Positions 31,510-39,997 are shown, counted from the stretch's first letter. The stretch is DNA of 64,000 bases from Nocardia sp. NBC_00403 (GCF_036046055.1 NZ_CP107939.1:6634001-6698000), one strand, 5' to 3'. A program made the numbers and translations. The notes: generated by a model not told the origin, from the letters alone.

Positions 31510-32397
31510 TCACCCGTAGTGCCGTGGTGGCCACTGCCGCAAAAGATCCCGCTCGCGGGACAGGAACTCGGCAAATGTCGTGGCCGGTCGGTGGGTGAGA
31601 TCGTGGACGGCCGAGGTGGTCTCGGCGAGAGATCCGTCCGCGACGTCGGCATACAGCGTTGCCACGTCGGCGGCGAACTGAGCGGGCAGTCCCTGGGCTA
31701 CGAGGTTGTCCGCGAAATCCGATAGGGGCTGGTCGATGTAGGACACCGTCCGGCCGAGCGCCTCGGACAGCCGGGCGGCGATCTCGGCGTGGGTGAGGGC
31801 TTCTGGACCGGTCAGGACGAACCGCCGTCCATTGCCCAGGTCGCTGCTCAGCAGGACGGCGGCGCAGGCGGCGATGTCGGCGCAGTCGATGTAGGACACG
31901 CGGCCCTGTCCGTAGGCACCGAGGAGATCGCCGCCGCTGGTGAATGCGCCTGTGCCGGTGAGGAAGTTCTGCATGAACCCGCTCGGCTGCAGGATCGACC
32001 AGTCCAGACCCGACGCATCGAGCCGCGCCTCGATCTCGGCGTGCGCACCCTCGGCCAGCAGACCACCGGGCCGGGCACCCCAGACCGAGACCTTCACAAT
32101 GCGCCGTACCCCCGCACGTACCGCCGCATCGATCACAGTGGTCTGCTGGGCGACCATCGGCTGCGACCCCGGGGTCGGTTGCGCCCCTGGTGAACAGAGA
32201 AACACCCGATCGACGCCGGACAGCGCGGCCGCGATCGAGTCCGGATCGCCGAAATCGCCCACCACCAGGTCGCAGTCCAGTTCTCGCGCGCGGTCCGGGT
32301 CGCGCACGAACGCCCGGAACGGTTTGTCCTGCTGTCGCAACAGGCGCACCAGATGGCGGCCGATCGAGCCGGTAGCACCCGTGACCAGGATCATCAT
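31510..32397 (-). CDS. NmrA-like NAD(P)-dependent oxidoreductase
   Basis: This 295-residue Rossmann-fold protein begins MILVTGATGSIGRHLVRLL. It continues with DLVVGDFGDPDSIAAAL, IVKVSVWGA and WSILQPSGFMQNFL, as in NmrA/TMR-like atypical short-chain dehydrogenases. The substrate is unknown. It is divergent from a TetR gene, with two 15 bp dyads in the 65-base gap. It is a paralogue of the gene at 10955 in fold, although regulator and operators differ. Confidence 0.88.
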   Translation of the reverse strand: MMILVTGATGSIGRHLVRLLRQQDKPFRAFVRDPDRARELDCDLVVGDFGDPDSIAAALSGVDRVFLCSPGAQPTPGSQPMVAQQTTVIDAAVRAGVRRIVKVSVWGARPGGLLAEGAHAEIEARLDASGLDWSILQPSGFMQNFLTGTGAFTSGGDLLGAYGQGRVSYIDCADIAACAAVLLSSDLGNGRRFVLTGPEALTHAEIAARLSEALGRTVSYIDQPLSDFADNLVAQGLPAQFAADVATLYADVADGSLAETTSAVHDLTHRPATTFAEFLSRERDLLRQWPPRHYG

Positions 32398-32412
32398 CTA
32401 CTCCTTCTAAAA

Positions 32413-32427
32413 TCGAGGCACCTTCGA
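32413..32427. promoter_or_regulatory. TetR operator-like dyad, oxidoreductase-proximal
   Basis: TCGAGGCACCTTCGA is an imperfect 15 bp dyad 15 bases from the start of the oxidoreductase at 32397. It resembles the perfect dyad 23 bases away. Confidence 0.5.
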
Positions 32428-32435
32428 AATATATC

Positions 32436-32450
32436 TCGAGGGTCCCTCGA
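32436..32450. promoter_or_regulatory. TetR operator-like perfect dyad
   Basis: TCGAGGGTCCCTCGA is a perfect palindrome with 7 bp arms around a central T, 12 bases before the TetR start. The two sites together form a larger dyad flanked by TAAAA-like tracts. Confidence 0.6.
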
Positions 32451-32462
32451 CTTAAAAGGGTT

Positions 32463-33050
32463 GTGATGGAGGAAACAGCATCCCGGGTCCGCCGTCCGCG
32501 CGCGGATGCCCGCCGCAATCGAGAGCGGCTGCTCGCCGCCGCCGACGAGGTCTTCGGCGCGGGCGGTGCCGACGCGCCGCTGGAGCATGTGGCGCGGCGG
32601 GCCGGTGTGGGTGTCGGCACGCTGTACGGACACTTCCCGACTCGCCGGGCGCTGATCGCCGCGCTACTGGCCGAGCGCAACGAGGACCTATTCGAGCGCG
32701 GTGATCGGTTGCTCGACGGACCGGTCACGGCGGACATCGTGGCCGAGTGGGTACGCGCGGTGGTCCAACACGCCGCCACGTATCAGGGCCTGGCCGCGGT
32801 GCTAGCGGAGAGCCTGAACGACGACGGTAGCGAACTGCACGCATCCTGCCTGCGGATGAACGGCATCGGAGAGGAACTCGTCGATCGCGCCGGCCGGTCT
32901 GCGGCTCTCGGGCCCGATGCCACCGCCGCCGATGTGTTCACACTCATCAACGCGGCGGCCTGGACACGTGAGTATGCCGGCCCCGATCAGGCAGAACGCT
33001 TGATCGCCCTGGTACTCAACGGGTTACGCGCATCGAACCACTCAACATAG
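32463..33050 (+). CDS. TetR-family regulator
   Basis: This 195-residue repressor has the helix-turn-helix APLEHVARRAGVGVGTLYGH followed by FPTRRALIAALL. The C-terminal half (AEWVRAVVQHAATYQGLAAV, then LNDDGSELHASC) is of the SbtR-like type. It probably controls the divergent NmrA-like gene through the two dyads between them. The start is GTG 32463 or ATG 32466. A stretch AAAAGGG lies just upstream. Confidence 0.88.
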   Translation: MMEETASRVRRPRADARRNRERLLAAADEVFGAGGADAPLEHVARRAGVGVGTLYGHFPTRRALIAALLAERNEDLFERGDRLLDGPVTADIVAEWVRAVVQHAATYQGLAAVLAESLNDDGSELHASCLRMNGIGEELVDRAGRSAALGPDATAADVFTLINAAAWTREYAGPDQAERLIALVLNGLRASNHST

Positions 33051-33054
33051 GCGT

Positions 33055-33366
33055 GTGTTCACGGTCTGCCGGTGCGGCAAACAGCATGTCGAGGTGAGTG
33101 CCGGACCACGCACGTATCCGCACCAACGGTGCCCCGGCCGGTGTCAGCGAGTAGTCCACCTGCCACACCGCCTCCGGCGGTCCCGACCCGGACGAAGCGG
33201 GCGAAACCACCGGACTCGGCCACCCTGTGCACGCGCGCACCGCGATCGACCGGCTCATCGCCCGCCGTGACATCGACCTGCGAGAGAAGACACCGTGGCG
33301 GATGCTGTACGAAACCTGCGCGCCCACGGCGTAGCACACGTGTGCGAGCCAACGGTCATACAGCAC
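33055..33366 (-). pseudogene. Possible HxlR-type regulator remnant
   Basis: The minus strand contains [20 protein letters not shown] followed by AWSGTHLDML. This resembles the winged-helix end of HxlR regulators, where VEYSLTPLG is diagnostic. The preceding ~65 residues do not show the rest of the domain in one frame, and the N-terminal CP(V/I) motif is absent. It is probably a relic, and the assignment is weak. Confidence 0.35.
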
Positions 33367-33417
33367 AGCGCCGCAACGGATTTCATCGTTGCGGCGCCGT
33401 CTGCGGATGCGCCCGGG

Positions 33418-34257
33418 TCAGTCGACCACCGAGGGCTCGTCGATCGCAGGGAAGCGGCGGCGGCGAACTGTTGCGGCACGCGCCCAGATGGCGCGGTCCA
33501 GATCGCCCGCTTCCCCGCCCCCTCGCGCGAGTACCTCGGCGCGCGCCTGGCTTGCGATGTTCACCTTCCGCCGATACTGACGGAAGATCTGGACCTCACC
33601 GTTGTAATCAGCTTCGTCCAGGTAGGTGTAATCCATCCCGTCCTGGGCGTAGGTGCCCAGCGTCGCGAGATCGGTTGCCCAGCTGCGCAATTGACCGGGT
33701 TCGCCGAACAGGGTGATGAGGCCGCCGATACGATCGACCCAGGCCGATCCGGTCCGCCGGTCATGGTGGCGCCAGATCCGCTCGCCGGGGCCTTGTGATC
33801 TCCATTCCCGCAGTTCATCCACCGCCTGCTGCAAGCCGAAGGTCTGCCAGCGCACGGTGCCCTCGGAGCGCTGCCGGAACGGCAGCTGCCGGCGCAGTGC
33901 GACGGCGGCGGCGCGCGTGAATACGGTCAGGTCCGAGGGCACCACAACGATCGGATCCGCGGGTGCGGCGTCGAACGGGTTCGGGTCCAGGTGTTCGGGA
34001 TCGATCACCACCACGGTGCCCGGCCGCCGCTGATAGGCGAGACCCCACAGCAGTCGGGCAAGCACCCGCGAACCGCGCCAGTCCGACAGCACATGCCACG
34101 TGTCGTGAAAACGATTGGTGGAGAAGCGGAAATCGCTGCCGGGACGCAGACTGATCACCGTATAGACCCGACTGTCGAGCACCATGGTGCGCCGGTGCAA
34201 TTTCATCATTTCATCGGTGGCCGAACCTCGTCGCGGCCGTTTGTCGTGCGCGGCCAC
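33418..34257 (-). CDS. Conserved hypothetical protein divergent from an HD hydrolase gene
   Basis: I do not recognise this 279-residue protein. The GTG at 34257 is chosen for GGAGG six bases upstream. The longer frame before it is Arg/Cys-rich and not credible. It appears soluble, with a mixed alpha/beta core (PGTVVVIDPEHLDPNPFDAA, then PIVVVPSDLTVF), a Trp/Arg-rich middle (VRWQTFGLQQAVDELREWRS) and an acidic tyrosine cluster (DGMDYTYLDEADYNGE). The C-terminus is helical and basic. It shares a 150-base promoter region with the RelA/SpoT-like HD gene, which suggests coregulation. Confidence 0.65.
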   Translation of the reverse strand: MAAHDKRPRRGSATDEMMKLHRRTMVLDSRVYTVISLRPGSDFRFSTNRFHDTWHVLSDWRGSRVLARLLWGLAYQRRPGTVVVIDPEHLDPNPFDAAPADPIVVVPSDLTVFTRAAAVALRRQLPFRQRSEGTVRWQTFGLQQAVDELREWRSQGPGERIWRHHDRRTGSAWVDRIGGLITLFGEPGQLRSWATDLATLGTYAQDGMDYTYLDEADYNGEVQIFRQYRRKVNIASQARAEVLARGGGEAGDLDRAIWARAATVRRRRFPAIDEPSVVD

Positions 34258-34396
34258 GGTCACCTCCAGTTCCTGCCTCGCGTGCCTACCAGGACACCAC
34301 GAGCCGCGGGCACCGGCAACGGATTTTCCGGCGGGGCATGCTCCGGCAACGCAGGCAGAGTGGCACAGAGCACAGCGCCGACGAGGGCCGCGCCGA

Positions 34397-34402
34397 TAGA
34401 TT
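34397..34402 (+). promoter_or_regulatory. -10-like element TAGATT
   Basis: TAGATT ends six bases before the ATG at 34409, with no Shine-Dalgarno sequence, consistent with a leaderless mRNA. Confidence 0.38.
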
Positions 34403-34408
34403 GACCCT

Positions 34409-35170
34409 ATGAGCAATCCCGGGGCGGGGGTTTTGGCCGTAATGCCGCTGCATACGATCAGCGACGTCTACGGCGAATCCGGACTGCGCGAGCGACTACT
34501 ACTGGAGATCGCAGGACTACCCGAGGCCGAGCGGCTCACCGCCGCCCTCGACCTGGCCGACGATCTGCACCGCGACGATCGCTACGGCCGGGAACCGTAT
34601 CTCAATCATTTACTGCGCGTGGCGATTCGGATCATCAGCCACTACGAGGTCCGCGACGCCGATCTGGTGGCCGCGGGCCTGCTGCACGACGCGGTCGAGG
34701 ATCACGCGACCGAGCTTGCCGGCGACCGCCCCGGCCCGGCGACCAGCGCCGCGCTCACCGAACTGTCCGAACGGTTCGGCGCCCGGGTGGCCGATATCGT
34801 TGCCGCCGTGACGAATCCGGAGCCCGATCCGTCGATCGATCGGCACGTCCAGTACCGCGCGCACGTCGCAGCCGAGCTCGATCGCGCGCCGTGGGCCCGG
34901 GTCGTGAAGCTGTCCGACTTCACCGATAACGGCGTGGGCATCCTGTACGCCGACGGCCCTCATATGCAGAAGCTCGCCACCAAATACCGCCCGCTGACCG
35001 ATGTCTACCGCGACCTGGTCACCCGCGCGGACACCCCGCTCGCCGCGCACGTCAAGCGCCATATTCTCGACCAGCTCGACCGCGCCGACGAACGCTTCGA
35101 CGCGATCCTCGCGCACGACCGACCCGAGATCCGACCCGGCGAGCAGGCGCGGTTCGGACCCGAAACGTAA
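34409..35170 (+). CDS. RelA/SpoT-like HD-domain phosphohydrolase
   Basis: This 253-residue protein has the HD hydrolase arrangement of the (p)ppGpp hydrolase superfamily. It shows YLNHLLRVAIRIIS (first histidine), LLHDAVEDHA (HD pair plus the ED motif) and VVKLSDFTDN (distal Asp, as KLADRLHN in SpoT). There is no synthetase, TGS or ACT domain, so it is a small hydrolase like MESH1. Its nucleotide substrate is unproven. It is divergent from the unknown gene at 33418-34257. The ATG at 34409 follows a TAGATT box, and ATG 34442 is an alternative. Confidence 0.8.
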   Translation: MSNPGAGVLAVMPLHTISDVYGESGLRERLLLEIAGLPEAERLTAALDLADDLHRDDRYGREPYLNHLLRVAIRIISHYEVRDADLVAAGLLHDAVEDHATELAGDRPGPATSAALTELSERFGARVADIVAAVTNPEPDPSIDRHVQYRAHVAAELDRAPWARVVKLSDFTDNGVGILYADGPHMQKLATKYRPLTDVYRDLVTRADTPLAAHVKRHILDQLDRADERFDAILAHDRPEIRPGEQARFGPET

Positions 35171-35207
35171 CCGCTGAAGTCGTCCTCGACGCCGGTCGCG
35201 CCGACGT

Positions 35208-35783
35208 TCACGGCGTCCGAAGCACCGCCTCTACCAGTTCCCGAACCGCACCCAGCAGCCGATCCGTCTCACCCGCGCGGGCCATCTGCGGCACCAGCGC
35301 CCCACCCAGCGACCCGAACAGCAGCCTGCCGACCACCTCGGCGTCCAGGTCCGGGCGTGCCTCGCGCAGCAGTGCGGTGATGTGCGCATCCCAGAAGTTG
35401 TGGATTTCGGCGGCTTGCGGATGTGGCGGGCCCTGGATGTAGGCGACCGTCACCTCGATGTTGTCGGTCATCAATCGCACGAACGCATCGAAGAAGGCCA
35501 CCAACCTGCCCCCGGCGGGAGCACCGGGCCCGAGCGGTGGCGGACCGGTGCGGACGGCATCCATCAGCGCGAAGGTGCTCTCGGCGATCATCTCGTGCAG
35601 CAGGCCGGCGCGGTTGCCGAAGCGATGGAAAATCGTGCCTTTGCCCACGCCCGCGGCCGCCGCGACCCGATCCATGGTCAGGGCATCAGCGCCGTGTTCG
35701 GCGAGCAGCGCGGCGGTCGCTTCGAGGATCGCCCGCCGGTTACGCGCCGCATCCGCTCGCTCCTTGGGACGTTCGTCGGCCAT
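35208..35783 (-). CDS. TetR-family regulator of the adjacent reductase
   Basis: This 191-residue repressor starts at ATG 35783, after GGAGGTGG. The helix-turn-helix is ALTMDRVAAAAGVGKGTIFH followed by RFGNRAGLLHEM. The C-terminal domain (FFDAFVRLMTDNIEVTVAYI) is of the kind that binds hydrophobic ligands. It is divergent from a quinone oxidoreductase-like gene, with two inverted-repeat sites in the 84-base gap. Confidence 0.88.
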   Translation of the reverse strand: MADERPKERADAARNRRAILEATAALLAEHGADALTMDRVAAAAGVGKGTIFHRFGNRAGLLHEMIAESTFALMDAVRTGPPPLGPGAPAGGRLVAFFDAFVRLMTDNIEVTVAYIQGPPHPQAAEIHNFWDAHITALLREARPDLDAEVVGRLLFGSLGGALVPQMARAGETDRLLGAVRELVEAVLRTP

Positions 35784-35804
35784 TCCACCTCCTTCATTGA
35801 CAAG

Positions 35805-35819
35805 TTGACCGGCGGTCCA
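35805..35819. promoter_or_regulatory. TetR operator-like site 1
   Basis: TTGACCGGCGGTCCA is nearly palindromic. Its reverse complement matches site 2 (35838-35852) at 13 of 15 positions. Confidence 0.5.
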
Positions 35820-35837
35820 TATTGTTTGGGCAACATC

Positions 35838-35852
35838 TGGACCGGCAGTCAA
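35838..35852. promoter_or_regulatory. TetR operator-like site 2
   Basis: TGGACCGGCAGTCAA is the inverted partner of site 1, 33 bases centre to centre. It ends 15 bases before the oxidoreductase start. Confidence 0.5.
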
Positions 35853-35867
35853 GTTATGGAGTTATCG

Positions 35868-36851
35868 ATGAAGGCAATCGTAATGACGGGCATCGGCGGA
35901 CCCGAAGTACTGGTCGCCCGAGAGGTTCCCGCGCCGCAGCCGGGGACGGGCGAACTGGTGATCCGTGCCGAGGCGATTCCCGTCCTGTTCCCCGAGACCA
36001 TGCTGCGCTCGGGGCAGTTCCCGATGCCCGTCGAAACACCGCTGGTGTTCGGCTTCCAGGCGGCAGGCGTGGTGGTCGAGGTCGGGCCCGGCGTCGATGT
36101 CGAGCTGATCGGACAGCGAGTCGCCGTAGAGACCATGGGCTTCGGGGCATACGCCGAACTGGTGTGCGCGCCGGCGGGTTCCGCGGTCCGGATTCCGGAC
36201 GGCGTTTCGGCGGTCGAGGCGGCATCGGTGCTGATGAGTGGATCGGTGGCGCTCCCACTGCTGGAGACCGCGGCCCTCACCGGCACCGAGACGGTGCTGA
36301 TCGAGGCGGCGGCAACCGGCATCGGGAGTGCGCTCACGCAACTCGCCAAGGAATACGGCGCGGCGCGCATCATCGCGACCGCGGGTGGTCCCGAAAAGGC
36401 CGCAAGGGCGCGGAAACTCGGCGCGGACGAGGTGCTCGATCACAACAACCCGCAGTGGCCGACCCAACTGCGCGAAGTACTCGGCGACGCCACCGTCGAC
36501 GTCGTCTTCGATTCGATCGGTGGCGCGACCGCCGTCGAGGTGCTGGCTGCCATGACACCCCTGCGCGGACGAATGCTCAGCTACGGCTGGCTGTCCGGCG
36601 CACCGGCACAGGTCGGCGTCGCCAACCTGCTCACCAGCGGCCTGACCCTCATCGGCTGCGCGGGCCCGGCGTGGCTGGCCCGGGTCGCCGAGGCCCGCAC
36701 CGCGACGCTGGAGCGTGCGGCCGCCGGGAATCTCGATGCATTGGTGGACGCCATCCTTCCGCTGAGCGAAGCGAGCCGGGCCCACCGGCTCGTCGACGAT
36801 CGCTCCCCGATCGGCAAAATCATCCTGCGCCCCGAGTCGATCGAGGCGTGA
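35868..36851 (+). CDS. Quinone oxidoreductase-like zinc-independent MDR protein
   Basis: This 327-residue medium-chain dehydrogenase/reductase starts at ATG 35868 (MKAIVMTGIGGPEVLVAREV), with GGAG seven bases upstream. ATG 35856 is also possible. The nucleotide-binding region reads VLIEAAATGIGSALTQLAKE, and FQAAGVVVEVGPGVDVELIG is the usual GroES-like domain motif. The zinc-binding cysteines of alcohol dehydrogenases are absent, as in quinone and enone reductases. It is probably induced when the divergent TetR protein binds its ligand. Confidence 0.88.
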   Translation: MKAIVMTGIGGPEVLVAREVPAPQPGTGELVIRAEAIPVLFPETMLRSGQFPMPVETPLVFGFQAAGVVVEVGPGVDVELIGQRVAVETMGFGAYAELVCAPAGSAVRIPDGVSAVEAASVLMSGSVALPLLETAALTGTETVLIEAAATGIGSALTQLAKEYGAARIIATAGGPEKAARARKLGADEVLDHNNPQWPTQLREVLGDATVDVVFDSIGGATAVEVLAAMTPLRGRMLSYGWLSGAPAQVGVANLLTSGLTLIGCAGPAWLARVAEARTATLERAAAGNLDALVDAILPLSEASRAHRLVDDRSPIGKIILRPESIEA

Positions 36852-36947
36852 GCCCGTGGTTGGCCGTCGCCCGGCGGCGGCCGACCACGAAACACCGCGG
36901 ACAGCACCGACCGGCGCTCGGACCGATCGGCGAATATCGTGGGAGCG

Positions 36948-38105
36948 GTGCAGACATCTGTGGCGCCGCATGTCGTCGCGACCAACGAGCTGACCGCACG
37001 ATGGTGCGCCGCGGCAGGCGCAGCCGACTTCGTCGTGTCCGGCGCCGGTGTGTGGCCGCTGTTGGCACTGCTCGCCGCCGCCGCGGAGGGGGCCGCGCGA
37101 TCCGAACTGGAAACGGCAATCAGGGTGTCTGCCGAGGTGGCGACCACCGCGGCATTGGATCTATTGCACACACTGGCCGACGCCGAGGACGTGTCCGCCG
37201 CGCTCGGCCTCTGGGTTCGTGATGACCTACCGCTGCACGAGAATTGGACGCGCCGACTGCCTGCGGGCACCATCGACCGACTCGGCGAACAACAAGTCCT
37301 CGACGAATGGGCTCGGCGGCACACCGGCGGACTCATCGAGAAGTTCCCGCTACGTATCGAGCGCGACACCGTGCTCGTCCTCGCCACGGCCCTCGCGGCG
37401 AAGACCACCTGGGAAGCGCCGTTCACCGCAACCGAGCTGGCGCCCGAAACCGGCCCGTGGCAAGGGCGGCGCGGACCCGGCCTCCACCGGGTCACCAACC
37501 GCCTCACCGATGCCGCGATCCTCGAAGGATCACAACCGGTCACCCGGGTAATCGTGACCGGGACCGCCGATGTGGATGTGCACCTGCTGCTCGGCGCGGC
37601 GACCCCCGGCGACGTTATTGCGACCGGTCTGGGCGCGGTGACCGGTGCGGTGCCGATCCGCACCGACCTCCCTGCCGGGACCACCGGACCCGGTCTTGCG
37701 GTACGCACCCACACCGGTCGGTCGCGGCGCGATTTGCTCGAAGTTCGCCTGCCGCCCTTCGAGATCCGATCGACGCACAACCTTCGCGCACAGCCGGAGT
37801 TGTTCGGCCTGACAGCGGCGACCGACAGCACACACGGCCACTTCCCCGATATCTCCCCCGACCCGCTGTATGTAGCCCAGGGCGCACAGGAAGTACTCGC
37901 GCGTTTCACCCGAACCGGGTTCGAGGCCGCGGCCATCACGGCCATCACCATGGCGCGGGCCGCGGCTCTGCTGCCGGAACGCCTCGTCACCACCATCTCC
38001 GTCGCCTTCGACCATCCCTTCGGCTTCATCGCGGTGCATCGCCCGACGGGGCTCGCCGTCGTCGCAGGCTGGGTTGCCGATCCGCCGACCGAGCCGATCG
38101 GCTGA
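36948..38105 (+). CDS. Serpin-family protein
   Basis: This is a bacterial member of the serine protease inhibitor (serpin) fold, 385 residues with GTG 36948 as start (GTG 36939 also in frame). N-terminal NELTARWCAAAGAADFVVSG corresponds to helix A/B. Residues from ~307 (LYVAQGAQEVLARFTRTGFE, then AAAITAITM) match the strand and hinge before the reactive-centre loop. The C-terminal block is VAFDHPFGFIAVHRPTGLAV. The small-residue hinge suggests loop insertion is possible, so inhibition is plausible. There is no signal peptide, so it would act in the cytosol. Confidence 0.75.
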   Translation: MQTSVAPHVVATNELTARWCAAAGAADFVVSGAGVWPLLALLAAAAEGAARSELETAIRVSAEVATTAALDLLHTLADAEDVSAALGLWVRDDLPLHENWTRRLPAGTIDRLGEQQVLDEWARRHTGGLIEKFPLRIERDTVLVLATALAAKTTWEAPFTATELAPETGPWQGRRGPGLHRVTNRLTDAAILEGSQPVTRVIVTGTADVDVHLLLGAATPGDVIATGLGAVTGAVPIRTDLPAGTTGPGLAVRTHTGRSRRDLLEVRLPPFEIRSTHNLRAQPELFGLTAATDSTHGHFPDISPDPLYVAQGAQEVLARFTRTGFEAAAITAITMARAAALLPERLVTTISVAFDHPFGFIAVHRPTGLAVVAGWVADPPTEPIG

Positions 38106-38337
38106 CCGATCCTCCCCACAACCTGCCGAAGTGCCTCGGCAGGCGATCGAACTGGGCGACAGTGGGAATCCCGGGTGGTCCGGCGGCTGCCACGCCGATG
38201 ATGATCAGCTCGCGGCCGACTCGAAAGCCGGCTAACGCGTGGGTGTTTCGGGATGGATCGACCGCTGCCCAGGGTCGGTCAGCGACCTGTTGGGCGGTGC
38301 GCCGCACCCGAGCGCACAGGGCGCACGGATGGTCGGG

Positions 38338-38904
38338 TCAGACCGTCTCTCGACGCAGCACGAAGAAATATGATTCGGTCATGCCGCGCAGATCCATCAC
38401 GCCGAGCAGGGTGCGTTCGTCGACCCGCCGGAAGTGATCGATGATCGGCAGGTGGTCATAGATCATGCCCGCGCTCAGCACACCGCGATACTCGATATCG
38501 CGCAAACGTGCTGCGGGCGTACGGGTTCGAAGCACCGAACCGATCACCCGCAACGACTTACGCGCCATCCGCACGCCTGCGAGCGGCACCCGGCCTGCGA
38601 GGCCGAGCGGGACCCGGCGGGGATCGACGGGGAACACGGTTCCGGTCTCATCCGCGAACAGCAGCGGGTGGACAGCGTCGGCGGTGTCGAACTGCTTGCC
38701 ATACCAGCCCGAGGCGACGAGCACGCCGGCGAACGGATGCTGGGTGTCCAGCTCCTCGCCGCGCCAACGTCCGGTCGTGATCTCCGTGGTCGGCACACCG
38801 GGGAGGCGGTCGAAGAGCTCCCACGCCTGCTGTGGCGTGCACCCGCCGTCCTGCAGCGCCGCCAACTCGGCGGTCCCCGGCGCTGCGCTCCTCGTCTCGG
38901 CCAT
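38338..38904 (-). CDS. GXWXG and DUF4334 domain protein
   Basis: This 188-residue protein has the N-terminal GXWXG motif (TGRWRGEELDTQHPF) and the C-terminal DUF4334 part (LRDIEYRGVLSAGMIYDHLP, then VDERTLLGVMDLRG). The pairing is common in actinobacteria and some fungi. The function is unknown, though a lipocalin-like ligand-binding fold has been suggested for similar proteins. It is followed on the same strand by nothing related. In the 232-base gap before it no gene was found. Confidence 0.82.
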   Translation of the reverse strand: MAETRSAAPGTAELAALQDGGCTPQQAWELFDRLPGVPTTEITTGRWRGEELDTQHPFAGVLVASGWYGKQFDTADAVHPLLFADETGTVFPVDPRRVPLGLAGRVPLAGVRMARKSLRVIGSVLRTRTPAARLRDIEYRGVLSAGMIYDHLPIIDHFRRVDERTLLGVMDLRGMTESYFFVLRRETV

Positions 38905-38963
38905 TTCGGTCTCCTCGCCTGCGGCAACATTGCAAGAAGGAGACTATCAATCTCTCAGGTCGC

Positions 38964-39476
38964 TCAGTATTTCGCCATCAGGTAGGAGCCCGCGATAATC
39001 ATGGCGCACGCAGCGATTCGTTGGACATTGATGCGACGGCGCGGGAACCCCATCACGCCGAAGTGGTCCATCGCGGTCGCGAGAAACATCTGACCGCCGA
39101 TGATCAAGGCGTTGAAGGTGCCGATTCCGACGCTGGAGGCAACGGTGATCATCGCGAAGATCGCCGCACCGCCGGTCAGACCGCCGAACGGCGCCCATTT
39201 GGGCATGGCCGCGAGATCGGCTCGGGTCGGCAACTGCCGATTCGACGAAACCAGCAGCGCGACAACAAGAATGATCCCGACGCCGGTGAGGGCCACCGCA
39301 TAGGAAACTACCCCGCACAGCCACACATTCTTCAGCGCCAACTTCAGCGTGTTCTGACAGCCTGCCTCGATGGACCGCAATGCGCCGCCGATCAGCAGGA
39401 ATACGAAGACCAGGGCAAATGCCGAGCGCGGCAGCGCGGTGCGAGTCTCGACCTCGGGTTCGGTGGCAGTAGTCAT
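38964..39476 (-). CDS. YdcZ-type (DUF606) DMT transporter, second of a pair
   Basis: This 170-residue membrane protein has five hydrophobic segments. Its sequence closely parallels the gene just upstream (GGALRSIEAGCQNTLKLALK, WAPFGGLTGGAAIFAMI, TFNALIIGGQM). It belongs to the DUF606/YdcZ branch of drug/metabolite transporters, half-size proteins that often work as heterodimers. Its ATG overlaps the stop of the partner as ATGA, so the two are translationally coupled. The substrate is unknown. Confidence 0.82.
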   Translation of the reverse strand: MTTATEPEVETRTALPRSAFALVFVFLLIGGALRSIEAGCQNTLKLALKNVWLCGVVSYAVALTGVGIILVVALLVSSNRQLPTRADLAAMPKWAPFGGLTGGAAIFAMITVASSVGIGTFNALIIGGQMFLATAMDHFGVMGFPRRRINVQRIAACAMIIAGSYLMAKY

Positions 39477-39997
39477 CGGACAATCCCTTCAGCAGCCGCG
39501 GTGGCGAGCGGGGTGGTTTCTTGTTTCGCCGAGTCGCTGGCCATCAGATAGACCGCCACCGTGATCAATACGGCGCCGACCACACGGGGTGCGGTCAACT
39601 CCCTGGTGGCGAACCCCATGAGCCCAAGGTCGTCCATCACCAGCGCGACCAGCATTTCGCTCACGATGACGACCGCGTTGAACGTTGCCACGCCGACATA
39701 TTTGGCGACGGTGATCATGCCGACCACCGCGACACCGCCGATCAGGCCGCCGAACGGCGCCCACCACGGCATGTTTCGCACGTCGTCGAGGGACGGCCAC
39801 GCCGAAGGCGCGACCACCCTCGACACCGCCAGGAAGATCAAGAATCCGGCCAGCGCAACGGCATACGAGAACACCGCGCACAACCAGACGTTCTGCACAT
39901 AGATCTTCTGCGTGTTCTGACACCCGACCTCGATGGACCGCAGCCCACCGGATACCAGGATGAAAAGAAATACGAGCCCAAGGCTAATGGCGACCAT
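39473..39997 (-). CDS. YdcZ-type (DUF606) DMT transporter, first of a pair
   Basis: This 174-residue membrane protein starts at ATG 39997 (MVAISLGLVFLFILVSGGLR). A few residues encoded upstream in frame look non-conserved. It has five helices and the family motifs GGLRSIEVGCQNTQKI, WAPFGGLIGGVAVVGMI and TFNAVVIVSEM. It is followed immediately by its paralogue. The pair resembles heteromeric small multidrug-type exporters. Confidence 0.82.
   Translation of the reverse strand: MVAISLGLVFLFILVSGGLRSIEVGCQNTQKIYVQNVWLCAVFSYAVALAGFLIFLAVSRVVAPSAWPSLDDVRNMPWWAPFGGLIGGVAVVGMITVAKYVGVATFNAVVIVSEMLVALVMDDLGLMGFATRELTAPRVVGAVLITVAVYLMASDSAKQETTPLATAAAEGIVR

Noticed and set aside
38026..38307. Short minus-strand frame between the serpin and GXWXG genes
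   Set aside because: It overlaps the serpin C-terminus, has no family match I recognise and lacks a ribosome binding site.
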